Source: Lepidodermella squamata
Lineage: Eukaryota; Gastrotricha
DNA: 64,000 nucleotides
Reading direction: 5' to 3'
Assembly: GCA_047495785.1 (NCBI GenBank)
Contig: JBLDXI010000081.1
Location: 35,582-99,581 of the forward strand
Every line of letters starts with the position of its first letter. Within the stretch, counting starts at the first letter, position 1. Positions 22,980 to 34,398 of this stretch are shown here, one piece after another. A program made the position numbers and the translations under genes. The notes beneath the pieces were generated by a model. The model worked only from the letters and a program-made list of their open reading frames with translations, made no database searches and had not been told where the DNA came from.

Positions 22980-23218
22980 TGCATGAAAACATACACAATT
23001 CACTTAAATCAATTGAATTTAATGACGCGTGAGTCTTTCGGAGATGGAAAATTTCTTTTGCTGTATTTGCCAAGATGAGGTTTTTACTAGAAACCGAGCG
23101 AAGCGAGATAAAGTTGAAGACTTTCCTCTAATACAGGCTCCACAACATCTGAAAATTAACGAAACAGTGGGATAAATTCTCATTTTGTTGTCTGGCCCGG
23201 CCGAGCTAGGGGGAATGA

Positions 23219-23240
23219 TCCCCCCCCCCCCACCCCCCCT
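23219..23240. repeat. Poly-C tract
   Basis: Run of about 20 C broken by a single A, upstream-flanked by GC-rich sequence. Confidence 0.9.
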
Positions 23241-23332
23241 GAAAGTCGCACACTGCTTGAAGAAGATAGAAGTAACATTTTATTATGCACTTGGTAATAT
23301 AAATGTTATTGATCTGCGTGATTGCGCTAATT

Positions 23333-24097
23333 TCAACAAGATGACTTCGCTCGGCTTGCTCCTCGCGATCTCAGCAAATCAGTTATAACTGTTTTGTTTT
23401 CGCAAATAGCAATATCTAGAGCTGTCTTGCCATCTGATTTTCCGGCATCCTTATTTGCACCTCTATCAAGCAACATTCGAACTACCTCGACTTGCCCAAA
23501 TGCAGCCGCATACATCAACGCTGTCCAATTATCTATATCCTTGGCTTCGATTGCAGCTTTCCGATCCAGCAACAGTCGAACTACTTCTAACTGTCCTTTA
23601 TTAGCCGCAATCATCAGCGGCGACCTGCCACCGTTATCCTTGGCCTCGATATCCGCGTCGCGATCAAGCAACAGTCGAACAACTTCGACCTGCCCGTTAT
23701 AAGCCGCGTACATTAACGCTGTCATGCCACCGTAATACTCGGCTTCGATGGCAGCGTTGCGATCTAGCAACAGTCCAACTATTTCAACTTGCCCATTCCA
23801 AGCCGCATACATCAATGCCGTCATACCACCATAATCCTCCATGTAATTCACATCAGCTCCACGATCGAGGAGCAGCTGAGCAATTTGAAATCCCTGGCCT
23901 GATTGCGCCTCAATGCACGTAACACTTTGCAGCAGAGAGCCATTCGCCATCAAGTAACCTCCGCAGTCATACTCCTTTGGGTTGCGCCAGTTCGGGTCGA
24001 ACTTGCCGCCAGTGGATTCGTCGATCTCCGCAACGAGTCGCCGCACCTGCTCTACGCCAGTCGCCTCGGCTGTCACATTCCACAACTGCTCGTACAT
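23333..24097 (-). CDS. Ankyrin-repeat protein (ANK1)
   Basis: A single open frame of 254 residues. After a unique N-terminal region (about 1-70) there are five to six ankyrin repeats. Each has the G-x-TALMYAA-x-x-GQVEVVRLLLDR pattern with AxIEAKD or AxVN turns, ending in a capping helix and a basic tail. Ankyrin repeats bind protein partners; no catalytic domain is present and I see no signal peptide. A splice-acceptor-like TATAG lies just before the start codon, so a non-coding first exon is possible. The close paralog ANK2 (40113-40880) shares the N-terminal 50 residues. Both are followed upstream on this strand by a serine protease gene, showing that the pair was duplicated together. Confidence 0.85.
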   Translation of the reverse strand: MYEQLWNVTAEATGVEQVRRLVAEIDESTGGKFDPNWRNPKEYDCGGYLMANGSLLQSVTCIEAQSGQGFQIAQLLLDRGADVNYMEDYGGMTALMYAAWNGQVEIVGLLLDRNAAIEAEYYGGMTALMYAAYNGQVEVVRLLLDRDADIEAKDNGGRSPLMIAANKGQLEVVRLLLDRKAAIEAKDIDNWTALMYAAAFGQVEVVRMLLDRGANKDAGKSDGKTALDIAICENKTVITDLLRSRGASRAKSSC

Positions 24098-24411
24098 TTC
24101 ACGAATCTATACAGGGTATGATAATTTTCATGCTGAAATACAGCCAGACTCAGTGAAGTACGGGGTTAACGGGAGTACCCCAACTCAAGAGGTCCAGGCA
24201 ATGAAACTTTACTTCATCCACTGGCACCCCTGGGTGTGCTCGACTTACCTATGTGAAGCTGCCCGATGTGGGGATTGAAGTTGAATGGTAAAAGAATAAA
24301 GCACAAATAGGCTATTGGCTCGGCCTAACCAATACCCCTGAAATCTAGGTTTTAAAACGCGACTTAGCCGGTTTGCAATCTGATTTCCCGGTTCCCGGAA
24401 ACACTACTAAG

Positions 24412-25945
24412 TTAGACAAAGAAACTAACAGATCTTCCTAGTCTTGAGACACAATAACCAGGCTGGGACCACGTCGAATTTGAGCGGCACAGTATGGAAG
24501 CATTCCCTCTGATCGCAAAGTTTAGGTTGCAGAATATACGTCGGGTGGCTCCGACGCTAGACAGACCAAGAGATACGTTGCCGTTTTGAATCGCCGGAAC
24601 GGTACCGCAGCCTCAATAGGACGCGTTTCAAATGCCTTGTAAATGTTTAGAGGTTTTCCTTACCTAGAAGGGTACACCTTCCATTTATCAGTGGTCGAAA
24701 TGGAGGCATGCACGTGGCAAAATTAACTGATGATGAGTAGGTATATCCAGGGTTACATTTAACGCTCACGAACCCGCCTTTTTCCACAGCAGCTCCAGGC
24801 CTTAGAACTAAGCCAGTATCTTCCGAAGTATCTGGGTCCACACGAGTCACAAAGCCCGCGGTTACATTCGGTACGGCACAAGACTGTTCTGTAGTAATAC
24901 TGTAGCTTCGAACATCTGAGTTCTCCGATATCCAATCAAGAACCTTGCATGTTCGACTGTAGATTCCAGGAGAGTATCCGTTGCATGACTCATCGCCATT
25001 CGAAATTATGCCGAGAAGGTACATCTGCCTTGATTTCGAGCACATTAGCGGGCCTCCAGAATCTCCAAAGCAAACGTCGCTGTTATCGGCAGCCAAACAC
25101 ATCTTCGAGTCGGTGATGTTGACCGGATCTGATCGACCGCGGGAATACTCCAGTGAGCAATTCCGGTAAGATCGAACTTGAAGTTCCAGCTTCCTCGGGA
25201 TCTCAGATAATCTGGCTAAAATACGAAATAGTGATAAGGCTGTGGTGATAATGGTGTCTAACTGCGCGCGAAATGACCCCAGCCAGCTGCAACCGCTGAA
25301 CCGCATTGGTCGATCGAACTTGTGATGAAAGTGTTGTTTCGGCACATGGTTGTCACGTCAGGTAAACAAATCGGTTTGATCTGCTGCGAGAATCTAGGAA
25401 CAGGACTCATCAATCGCAGTAGAGCGAAGTCGTAGTCGTAGAAATTCCGACTTCCGTTGTAAAGCGGATGAACCACAGGTGGCAGAGAAACAAAGGATTC
25501 GTAAGAGGCTGTCTCAGTCCGAACACTTATGTTATGCCGACCTAGAAATGCTTTGATCCTGTAGAAACAAAAAATGGACAATCAAAAATAGCTGGAATAC
25601 AGAAAAACTACAAGATTGGAGTTTCCTCGGAGTTCCAAACGCAATGAGCAGCAGTTATCAGCCATTGCCTCGAGATGAGAGAAGCTCCGCAATATAGGGT
25701 TGACGTTTCGCGGCTGTTGTAAATCTCGAGGAAGACCTTGCACAAACATCCCGTTTCAGTTCATTTGAATTACCAGTTGAACTTACTAGCCATGGGTACT
25801 CATGTGCTTCTACTGGGCGACTGCCGGGGCCTCTTGATTTCCCCGTAGCGGTGGGGTTCACTGCGCCGCATTCGAGATCTTGAGCATCCACTACTCTGGA
25901 TACCAAACTGGACCAAAGGAGAGTGATTGTTATGAGACGGCGCAT
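24412..25945 (-). CDS. Trypsin-like serine protease with two CCP/sushi domains (SP1)
   Basis: Five exons (25945-25787, 25736-25612, 25558-25263, 25215-24664, 24611-24412) close in phase to 443 residues. Signal peptide, then a chymotrypsin-fold domain with the His motif LITAAHC, the catalytic Asp in YDFALLRL and Ser in GDSGGP. The residue six before the Ser is Asp (SDVCFGDS), predicting cleavage after Lys/Arg. Two CCP modules follow the protease domain: one beginning CAVPNVTAGF, the other CGTVPAIQNG. The order protease-then-CCP is the reverse of the usual complement protease order. A secreted zymogen is likely. The paralog SP2 has an additional CCP between these two. Confidence 0.9.
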
Positions 25946-26035
25946 TTTGTATGCTTTATACAGAAAAAGCTGACCTACAGGCTACAGCTTACTACAAAAC
26001 GCCTGTTCGTGTAGCTTGTAGCTTGCGTCTAATGT

Positions 26036-26482
26036 TTAATGCAATTCTTTTATTAACAATTCATTTCTCCTGCGTTTTTCTCTCATTGTTATTTTACCTA
26101 GGTAAGTTATATAAGAAAGACCATTCGTAGTAGGCCTGATGACAAGTATAAATAAAAGTATAAATAAAACGAAGCAATAAAACTCTGAAGTTCCATCTTT
26201 TTTCTCTGCAATTCGCAATTTCATGTTTTCTCTGGAATCTTGAATACTTTTCTGGAAATTCGCCGATAGGTGCAATAATTCATGAATTTCGGCAAGAATT
26301 CTGTGGCAGTTATCCGGAAAAATTCCGGAAATTTCAGAAAAATCCATGATGTTCTTGAGAACTTTCTCTATTCGGCGATAAAAAACTTCTCGACTTTTAG
26401 AAAATACAAATGAATTTATTATGAAAATGGTTATGAAAGTAATTTCAAAGTTACATACTAGCATGATCAATGAAAATCCCAT
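26036..26482 (-). CDS. Small protein with two hydrophobic segments, function unknown
   Basis: Single-exon open frame of 148 residues. Hydrophobic segments are at about 3-27 and 104-118, with a charged, partly helical region between (KSREVFYRRIEKVLKNIMDF) and a basic C-terminal tail (REKRRRNELLIKELH). It could be a membrane protein with both segments spanning, or a signal anchor plus a second helix. No family recognised. Located between SP1 and the C-type lectin gene on the same strand. Confidence 0.5.
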   Translation of the reverse strand: MGFSLIMLVCNFEITFITIFIINSFVFSKSREVFYRRIEKVLKNIMDFSEISGIFPDNCHRILAEIHELLHLSANFQKSIQDSRENMKLRIAEKKDGTSEFYCFVLFILLFILVIRPTTNGLSYITYLGKITMREKRRRNELLIKELH

Positions 26483-26648
26483 TGTTTCCAGATTGACAGC
26501 ATAAAGATTTTATTGATTGATAATGCGCAGAGTGATAAACGATATTTCTCTTAACCAATTTCTTTTTGAGAAGGTATAATTGAAAGGTTGAAAGCTAATC
26601 ATAGCATTTTTCAGTCTTGACATCTCGCAGTAATATTTCGCTTTTATT

Positions 26649-29146
26649 TTAAATTCGCTCGCACAATCCAGCGATGAGATTGAAGCATTGTTGCTGCTTC
26701 AGCTGATCATTGTCCAACGCGTAGCCTAGAATATATCAAATACAAAGCAACCGAAAACGTTCGGCGAAAAACTCACAGTACTCTGTTTCGCTGGGCGCAG
26801 GGTTACCGGCGATTTGAATCAGCGAGCTATCGAAGGTCTGGCCTGTTATCCAAGTTTTCTCAGCCAGATCCGACCTTTTTCCATTTGTCCAAACGTACAA
26901 TGTGCCGAAATCGTTCATCATACTGATGGTTCGGTTGTACGTATCGTTGTCGGTTACGGTTGGAAGCGCCCGGCTTAACGACAAGCACTTAGCCGCAGCA
27001 TGCGACCAGTTACCGACAAGCTCGTTCGAGAAGAGAGACCTGAGACTTGCAGAATCCTAAGCATGCAATCTGTGTAGCTAAGGGATAAAAAGTTCCAGAA
27101 CTCACGTTGCCGCTTCTGTAACAAACCGCGCTGTCAGCTGGTTGCGAACAGTCCTTATCGACCAAGCCGTTTCCAGTTATTGCCAGACCTAAAGGCACAG
27201 CAAGGAAACTGAACAATACATCGGAAATCGGAAACAAATTGTTTTATAAAGAGTATCTAGTTTGCGGATCAGTGCGCGAAGTACCGAGAGATTCGGGGTA
27301 CGGGGTACGTATCATACCACCAAGTTGACAAGGTCGAAGTTGAAACCCTTTGGTCGCAAATTTCTGGCCTGAAACCTGATACCTGATAATTCAAGGATCC
27401 TACTTCGCGTCCTATGCCCTCGAATTTGCAAGGCCAAGGTGGAAAGCTTAAATGAAACAACTTTGATCATAAAATGTTGGCCTATAAGTTCGGATCCTAT
27501 AAGGAATAGAGGAATCCATTAAAAGGATATAGAAATCCTATAAGGAATATAGGAACCCTGTAAAGGATATAGGAATCTTATAAGGAATATAAGGATCCTA
27601 CATCGCGCCCTTTTGTGGATGCGTATTAGAAAATTGACCAGTTTCACTTACAAGAGCCCCAACCCGCTGGGCTGTTTGAATCCCAGAACGGCGACGTCAT
27701 GTCGACGATCGAGTTATCGGCCTGCCAGCGAAAAGTACCCGTCAACCCTATGAGAGCCACGCCGCTGGGAGGCAGGGCGAGAATCGCTGCAGCGACATCG
27801 GCCTTGGTCTGCATGGTGGCTAGCCGGCCGCCGTTTTGTGCACAGGCATCTAGTTGCATGCGGAAGGTGCCGATAAACTGTGGTGATATGAAGTACGTCT
27901 TGTTGGAGCCTAGAGCGAGAATTTCGAGCAAGCACCTGGCGTGATTTGCCGCGAACTTGGGCGCAGAACTATAGGTTTTCACCTGTGAAAAAGCAATCGA
28001 TAATGCAACGAAGAACTGTTTACTTAAAACTTACTCGTGTGGTTCCAGCTGGGCAGTTGCTGTAGCATTTTTTGCCAGTAGGAGTGTCACACTGAACAGC
28101 GTACTATACAAAATTCATTTTTCCAATTCATATTTAATTGAGATGGCTCGCAAGCAGCTCTTACCCATGATTCACAGTTGTCCTTGTTCCGATAGACTCG
28201 GCTCGAGTACTGGTCAGTTTCGTTGGCGAGGCAGCCGGTGCTGTTGAGGCGGCATGCGATGAACTTGCCATCGGCTGCATTGAAACACCGTTTGTGTGGC
28301 TTCCGAACATCAGGAAGCGTAGCTTTACCGAAAAATTAAGACAAATCGAAAACGTTTATTGAACAATGACTAGCCACCGCACCATTAGCGCTACGAAGGC
28401 AAGTGTCCAGATTTCCAATTTTCGACTGGCCCTTTACCTATGAAAGAACAATTTCGATTAGAACTTGTGAGGGAGGACAAGGCTAACGGGGAAAACATTG
28501 AAGCAAGGCGTGCCACTAGGAACGCATGTACCGAATTCACCACCAGCAGATGCGAGGCACGAGTCGAAGGCTTGGCTCTATCAGTCCAATGTGAAATGCA
28601 TTCCTGAATATAGTACGGTTGAATCCTATTACCGTAAAAGTGGCTTCACTCGAAAAACAATTCCCAACATTCGTCTTGTGCGGGATAGCCCCGTTGAACG
28701 AGCCACTGACCTGGCCAAAACAGAAATTTCACGGAAATTCGACTATTTTAGGTATCATCACCTGTATTTCATCGCGTTTACAGCCTGGAATTCCAGGTCT
28801 ACAGCGAATCGTGAAGGTTGACCAGCGGTAGCACATCCTGGCAGTCTAGAATCATAAATTAGTTCACTATTAGCAAGCACTTTGTAGCAAGACTTACAGC
28901 TCGCAAGCACATCGTTTGATTCGTTAGGTTTCCCCCATACTTGAGAATAACCCGAATTGTTGCTCATTTCAGGCAATAAGTTCGGAATTGTACCTGGTAT
29001 TCTTGCAAGAGAAGACAGCCGCCTGGAAGCTGGCGGCAATCCACAAACGAATCATCGACCTGTGAATAACAGCGAACCCAGGCCGTACACTCGACTACGC
29101 CAATGAGCGCCGCAGTCGCGATAACAATTTTAAAACCGCAATTCAT
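26649..29146 (-). CDS. Secreted cysteine-rich protein with two C-type-lectin-like domains
   Basis: Twelve short exons (29146-28994, 28939-28898, 28845-28762, 28710-28633, 28603-28544, 28437-28383, 28322-28165, 28103-28035, 27982-27652, 27188-27106, 27056-26777, 26725-26649) all have GT-AG borders and phases closing to 489 residues. A signal peptide is followed by a cysteine-rich N-terminal half. Two of its stretches resemble each other (VRCYSQVDDSFVDCR and KRCFNAADGKFIACR). Two CTLDs follow; the first contains MQLDACAQNGGRLATMQTKA, the second NWSHAAAKCLSLSRALPTV. Neither shows EPN/QPD calcium-sugar motifs, so carbohydrate binding is not implied. AATAAA overlaps the stop region. Extracellular role inferred. 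Confidence 0.82.
27484..27600. repeat. Minisatellite of roughly 20-22 bp units (TAAGGAATATAGGAATCC-like)
   Basis: Five to six imperfect tandem copies inside the intron between exons 9 and 10 of the C-type lectin gene. Confidence 0.8.
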
Positions 29147-29498
29147 GAATAGATTTGTAACTCTAACTTGATTTGACCATGAAAAAAACGAGATGCTTTT
29201 AAAATTTAAATGGACTCATTCATAAAATCACTCGCGTTATTTAATTTCAAGATTCAATGATCTGTTTGTGTCCTGCTACAAAGTGAACGCAACGAATCGC
29301 GTGTGTGTTTTTATTCATTTTTTACGCCCATAAAACCAGGCTACAAAATAAAAATTTAACATGATGTGATATAATTCAAGACACATAACATAGAAAACCG
29401 ATTTTTATCCACTTTTTATTTAGTCAAACAAATTTGTTGCTGCAGGGTGCGATTTTGGAATCCGGAGCTCACTATAAGAAATAGACTAACAGAGTTAT

Positions 29499-30899
29499 TC
29501 ACTTGGTCATTAATACAATCACAACAACATCAATGAAAACAGTGATGATGAGAATGAACACAAAGACGACAAAGTCAATCAGGCGAATGAGGCTCATATT
29601 CATGAAATTAGCTTTAATGCCTTGAAACCGCTTTCGCCCAGCCAAATCGCTAGCAATAAGGCAATAAATGGCGCAAAGCACAGCAATCGCCATTTGACCG
29701 GCTAGGAATATCAAAATGTACGGAATTTCCGCCGATTTTGGTATTGATTCACTGATGCTCGATTGCGAAACTGCATAGGCCAGTACGACAGTTATGCAGA
29801 ATGTAGGCCGATCCGGGTGCTCAGGCGGCATGAAACCAGCGGCGATCAGGACCAGTTGTAGGCAGATATTCGGGAAAAATATTGTCAGCAAATGAAACCC
29901 GTAACGACGTTCGAAATCGAATGTGAATCGTAGTAGGGAAAATTCAAAATCATCATTCGGATAATTTTCGTCCCACTCGTAACCGGCGTTGTAAGATTTC
30001 AAACGCCACATCTCACTCGGGTTAATGAAGCCGCCAACGCTCATCATGCTGATGCCCTCATCGTTAAGGACGTATTTCGTTATTTTTGTGATGAAGAAAG
30101 ATTCGATGTTCATGCTACAAGATTGCGTGTCGAAGGGAAAGCTCAAAAAGCTGCGAAATATGAATCAAAGTCACTTAAATGATAAAATGTTCAAGCCGCA
30201 ACAAATCTTGCCCTGATTTTGTTGACCATTAATAAAAGCTACGAATACAACTCTTATTCAATTCTAAATGTAAAGCCGACAAATCCTGTTATATTGACTT
30301 ACTTCAGGCTACAAAGTGATTTGTACTCGCTTTGAAGGTACATTTGTACTTGGCCATCCTTGTAATAAACGACTGTAGCACTCTTTCTCAAACTTGAAGG
30401 AAAATCAATAGCTTGGAAATTTCAGGTTTTGATTGAAAACCTTTCTATATTTGACCTTCCGAACGCATTAATATGATTGAAGATAGGCGTCCACGTCTCC
30501 GGAGCTTTCATATCGATGGCCCTAATGTGTGAATAGTTCGAAATGTGCTGCCAGGTCGCGCATGGGTGCGTCCAGGTGATAACTATCTCGCCGTAAAACG
30601 AGAACCTAGGAACATATCAAACCACAGATTCAGGACATACAAAAGATGAATTCTTACGATTGATCGTCTTCGTTTATCCCTCGGAAATAAAAGGGCGACA
30701 CTGATACATAAACGAGCGTAGTTTCGTTATAATTAGCAACAGGTCGAATGCGTTGATCAAGGCCACATCTTGATATTAGGACGTCTCTCAACTCACGTGC
30801 ATCCTGTCTGAACAACGGAATCTCCTCGTCAAGACTTTCAGCATTCGAATACGCCAAATAGGCGATAATAATTATGAATGATAAGAGGTGCTGAAACAT
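29499..30899 (-). CDS. Cys-loop ligand-gated cation channel subunit (paralog E)
   Basis: Four exons (30899-30658, 30605-30441, 30392-30303, 30150-29499) give 382 residues. I start at MFQHLLSF rather than the more upstream in-frame ATG because it aligns with the paralogs and gives a clean signal peptide. The Cys-loop contains FPFDTQSC (Thr where the paralogs have Lys). Loop-F/C region is one codon longer than C. TM2 has Asp -1', Leu 9', Glu 20'; the TM3-TM4 loop is about 20 residues. TM4 contains more Phe and Val than A or C. Intact in every exon. Confidence 0.88.
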
Positions 30900-31090
30900 C
30901 CTATAGAATAGGCAGTCATTCTCAGTCGGATGCAAAATATGCCCCTCTTAGGCACATTTATTGAGCGCCTTAGAGGAATGACATGTCAATTCGACAAACG
31001 ACCAAATTGATGCTCTATCCGAAGCAAATAATTTTAGATGGTTTTGAAAACATGGGCTTGGCCGAAATGACATGGAATTACCCCATATCT

Positions 31091-31162
31091 ACCTAGTGAT
31101 TAGTGCCGAGTAAATACACAACCAAGATCCATATCCGGTCAAATATCGGGCTTGGAAAAACG
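31091..31162 (-). promoter_or_regulatory. Shared upstream element of receptor gene E
   Basis: Same block (GCCGAGTAAATACACAACC, then GGTCAAATATCGGGCTTGG). It lies about 190 bp above the start, further than in the paralogs because of extra sequence between. Confidence 0.5.
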
Positions 31163-31549
31163 AAAATGCACGAAAACATTCGCAACAGTCATTATAGTGG
31201 AATTAATGTGATTAAGCCTATCTCGGTGCGTCATTATCTTTCCAGGTTTCCTGAAATGGAATTTGATGATCTCGAAAATGAATGCTTTTCCTAAAGAATC
31301 ACTAGTTTTTACTTCATGCTATTTCATCCCGATTAGAAGTGCTTCGGTATAAACTAAGCAATGATTGGCAATAAGCGGCGTCGCAATTTTCGGCAAAGTA
31401 CGACAGCGCGAGTTTAACCACTCTCTGAGATGGAAGTTTCACCGGGCAGGTAGGTTTAGCGAGTTGTTCGAAGGCAACGTAATTGACTCCGCCATCCGAA
31501 AGATATGACAGTCGGAGCAATAGTGGTTAGGTGCTCTGCTCAGTTACAC

Positions 31550-31622
31550 ACGCGCCGTGACTTGGAGACGAACCACTGACCTTCAGAGAAAGCACAGCGG
31601 ACGCTTAACCGCTAGCTCCCCA
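31550..31622 (-). tRNA. tRNA-like / tRNA-derived sequence
   Basis: The minus strand shows an A-box-like TAGCGGTTAAGCG (31602-31614) and a perfect-looking B-box GGTTCGTCTCC (31564-31574) at tRNA spacing, preceded by GGGGAGC. I could not fold a convincing acceptor and T stem, so a SINE head or pseudo-tRNA is more likely than an active gene. Confidence 0.35.
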
Positions 31623-31959
31623 AATGACTTCGAGGATACAGCCGAAATATAGCTAGGAATGTCTCATTTCAAAGAGGGTGCGTATTTTTACAGCGTATTC
31701 AGCGACAAAACTCAAGATCGTAGACCGAAGTCTGGAAAATGGATTTTTGATTCGATTTTGGGCTACGAAGTCAGTTTTGCATGGGCGTAGAGTCAGGACT
31801 TCACTTTGAAGATAATTGGCTAAAGGTGCAAGCGTTCAGCGCTCTCTAGTTTCCCGGCAAATTACGGTCAGATATAACTTGGTTTTGATAAATGAAAAGC
31901 TGGAGGCTAGAAACATCAACAACAAATCATTTCAATTATTTGCAACAAATATACATTGT

Positions 31960-33530
31960 TTACTCGCTCATTAATACAAGCACAACAACATCGATGAAAA
32001 TAGAGATGATTAGAATGAAAGCAAAAACGATACAATCAATAACGCGAATGACGCTCATTCTCATCAAGTAATAAGCTGACATTTTTCGGAACCGCTCTTG
32101 CCCGGCCAAATCGCTAGCAATAAGGCAATAAATAGTGCACAGCACAGCAATCGCCATTTGACCGGTTAGGAATACCAGAATATAAGGAATTTCGGCTGAT
32201 TTCGGTATCGACTCGCTGATGCTCGATTGCGAAACTGCATAGGCCAGTACGACAGTTATGCAAAAAGTCGGTCGATCCGGTTGCTCAGGCGGCATGAAAC
32301 CAGCGGCGATCAGCACCAGCTGCAAGCAAATATTCGGGAAAATTATTGTCAACAAATGGAAACCGTAACGGCGTTCGAATTCGAAGGTGAATCGTAACAG
32401 TGAGTACTTCAATTCTCCATTCTCACTTTCTTCCAACACGTCTACGGCGTGGTATGACTTCAGTAGCCACATTTCACTTGGCTTGATAAATTTGCCAATG
32501 TTCATCAATTTAATACCCCCATCTTTGAGGAGGTATTTTGTTACCCGTGTGATGTGAAAAGATTCCAGGTCCATACTGCAGGATTGCTTGTCGAATGGGA
32601 ATTTCAAGAAGCTGCGAAAAATCAAGTTTTCAATCATCAATAGTAGGTTCCCATTTGCAATGGTGCATATAAAGCTATAACCCCAAATCCAACTGTATAT
32701 TCTTCTTCTTCTGATATTAACTGGAAGCATCTCCAAAATATCGGTTCGAAAACTCCAATTTTCAGATAGCGCGGACATAAATTTAATAGACTGTCAAAGT
32801 CTACTAACAAAAGATGGGAATCCTAAGTATAATATCCCATCCGAAATCCCCTTCCTCACGCCCAGAAAAGAAGCTAGGCGACGAAACTGATTGTTCACTT
32901 TTCACTTACTTGAGGCTGCAAGTTGATTTGTAAGTACTTTGCAGGTACATTGTTACTTGGCCATCCCGGTAAAACAAAATCGTTGCACTCTTGCTCAAAC
33001 TAAGGTGGAAAACAGAAGGATCTATACAATTCAGCGAGAATTCAACGTTCTTCTTAGAAACCTTTCAATTGTCGACATTTCGAATGCATTTATATGAGTG
33101 AACGCAGGGGTCCAAGTCTCCGAACCCTTTAAATCGATGATTCTTATATGGGAATAGTTTGAAGTGTTATTCCATATCGCGCATGGATGCTTCCACCTGA
33201 GAGCAAGCTCGCCGTGAAAAGAGAAACTATGAAATCATGTAACTATAGATTCATGGCAGACATATAGGTTTCGAATGCTTACGATTGTTCGTCTTCGTTT
33301 ATCCCTCGGAAATAATAAGGCGATATTGACGCATGAATGAGCGTAGTTTCGCTGAAATTAGCTACAGGTCGAATGCGCTGGTCGAGACGGCATCTTGAGA
33401 TCAGGATGTCTCTCAGCTCAATCGCATCCGGGTTGAACAACGGAATCTCTTCGTCAAGATTCCCAGCTTCAGAATACGCCAAATAGACTGTAAAAATGAT
33501 CGAAAATGATAAGCGGTAGTGATACATCAT
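31960..33530 (-). CDS. Cys-loop ligand-gated cation channel subunit (paralog F)
   Basis: Four exons (33530-33283, 33226-33062, 32999-32910, 32611-31960) give 384 residues. The third intron is longer (298 bp) than in A or C. Signal peptide starts MMYHYRLSF. Cys-loop FPFDKQSC present. One aromatic position in exon 2 is changed (FSFHGE in place of FSFYGE). TM2 keeps Asp -1', Leu 9' and Glu 20'. The TM3-TM4 loop is slightly longer than in A but still about 20 residues. Closest to H, with which it also shares 3' flanking sequence (compare 31650-31900 with 36270-36590). Confidence 0.87.
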
Positions 33531-33620
33531 TTGAAATTGTCCGGCTCTTGAAGTATCACAGATCACACAGTATCTACAGACATTATGCTCCAACTTGTGC
33601 GAATGTCATACGTAACTAGT

Positions 33621-33696
33621 GACTAGTGATATGCGTTGAGTAAATAAACAACCTGTATCAATCTCCTGTCAAATTTCCGGACTTGGAAAAAAACGC
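33621..33696 (-). promoter_or_regulatory. Shared upstream element of receptor gene F
   Basis: Family block in the F/H variant (GTTGAGTAAATAAACAACC, then CCTGTCAAATTTCCGGACTT), about 90 bp above the start. Confidence 0.5.
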
Positions 33697-33884
33697 ATGT
33701 ACGAAAATAGGTATTATGAAACAGTGGTTTTGAAATAACATTAGCTCTGCGTCAGACTCGCTAGCCTAGTGTAAAGCGGAATCCCATGTTTAATGTTTAC
33801 TCTTTGAAATGAAAACCGCGCCAGACTGTTTTCAACGTATGCAGTATAGGAATATCGATTGAGAGGGATTTGAGAGGCCCAAAC

Positions 33885-33925
33885 GTGGACGTCAACGCTG
33901 ACGTCAACGCTGACGTGAACGTCTG
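33885..33925. repeat. Three tandem ACGTCAACGCTG units forming a CRE-like site
   Basis: Three 12-bp units create TGACGTCA at 33899-33906, flanked by GACGTCA and TGACGTGA half-variants, about 370 bp upstream of receptor F. TGACGTCA is the consensus for CREB/ATF-type factors; use here is inference. Confidence 0.55.
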
Positions 33926-34398
33926 GGTTGATTTGAGCTAAGAGAAAAAACTTGCAAACTTCAGGCTCACGACTCACGACTCTTATATATTGTACCGCTT
34001 TGATAGCCGAACCTATGCCGGATATTTAGGAGACATGGAGGCAATCAACGCCAATACTACTTAGTCCCAGTGTTTTTTTTAAATCGTCTGGCGTTTAACA
34101 CACTGGCTCCTGGGTTTTTAACGATTGAGGTATTCAACAATTTAATATACCTTGGTCTTCAACTAGAATCTCAAATTTTTTTGTTATCATGCATAACCGA
34201 TAGACGTTCGTGTTAAGCGTTCAGTTTCACGCTATGAGTGGTCAGTTTGCGAATTATACGATTTGCTTTCTGTTAGCTTCAGATCGAATTAATATACCAT
34301 GGTTATTTGTTACTTGCTCTTGTGAAGGCAATACCTAGAAAATAGCTTTTCGCTACTTCATTTATACGAAATCGTCAAATGAAATAAGTACGAATTGT

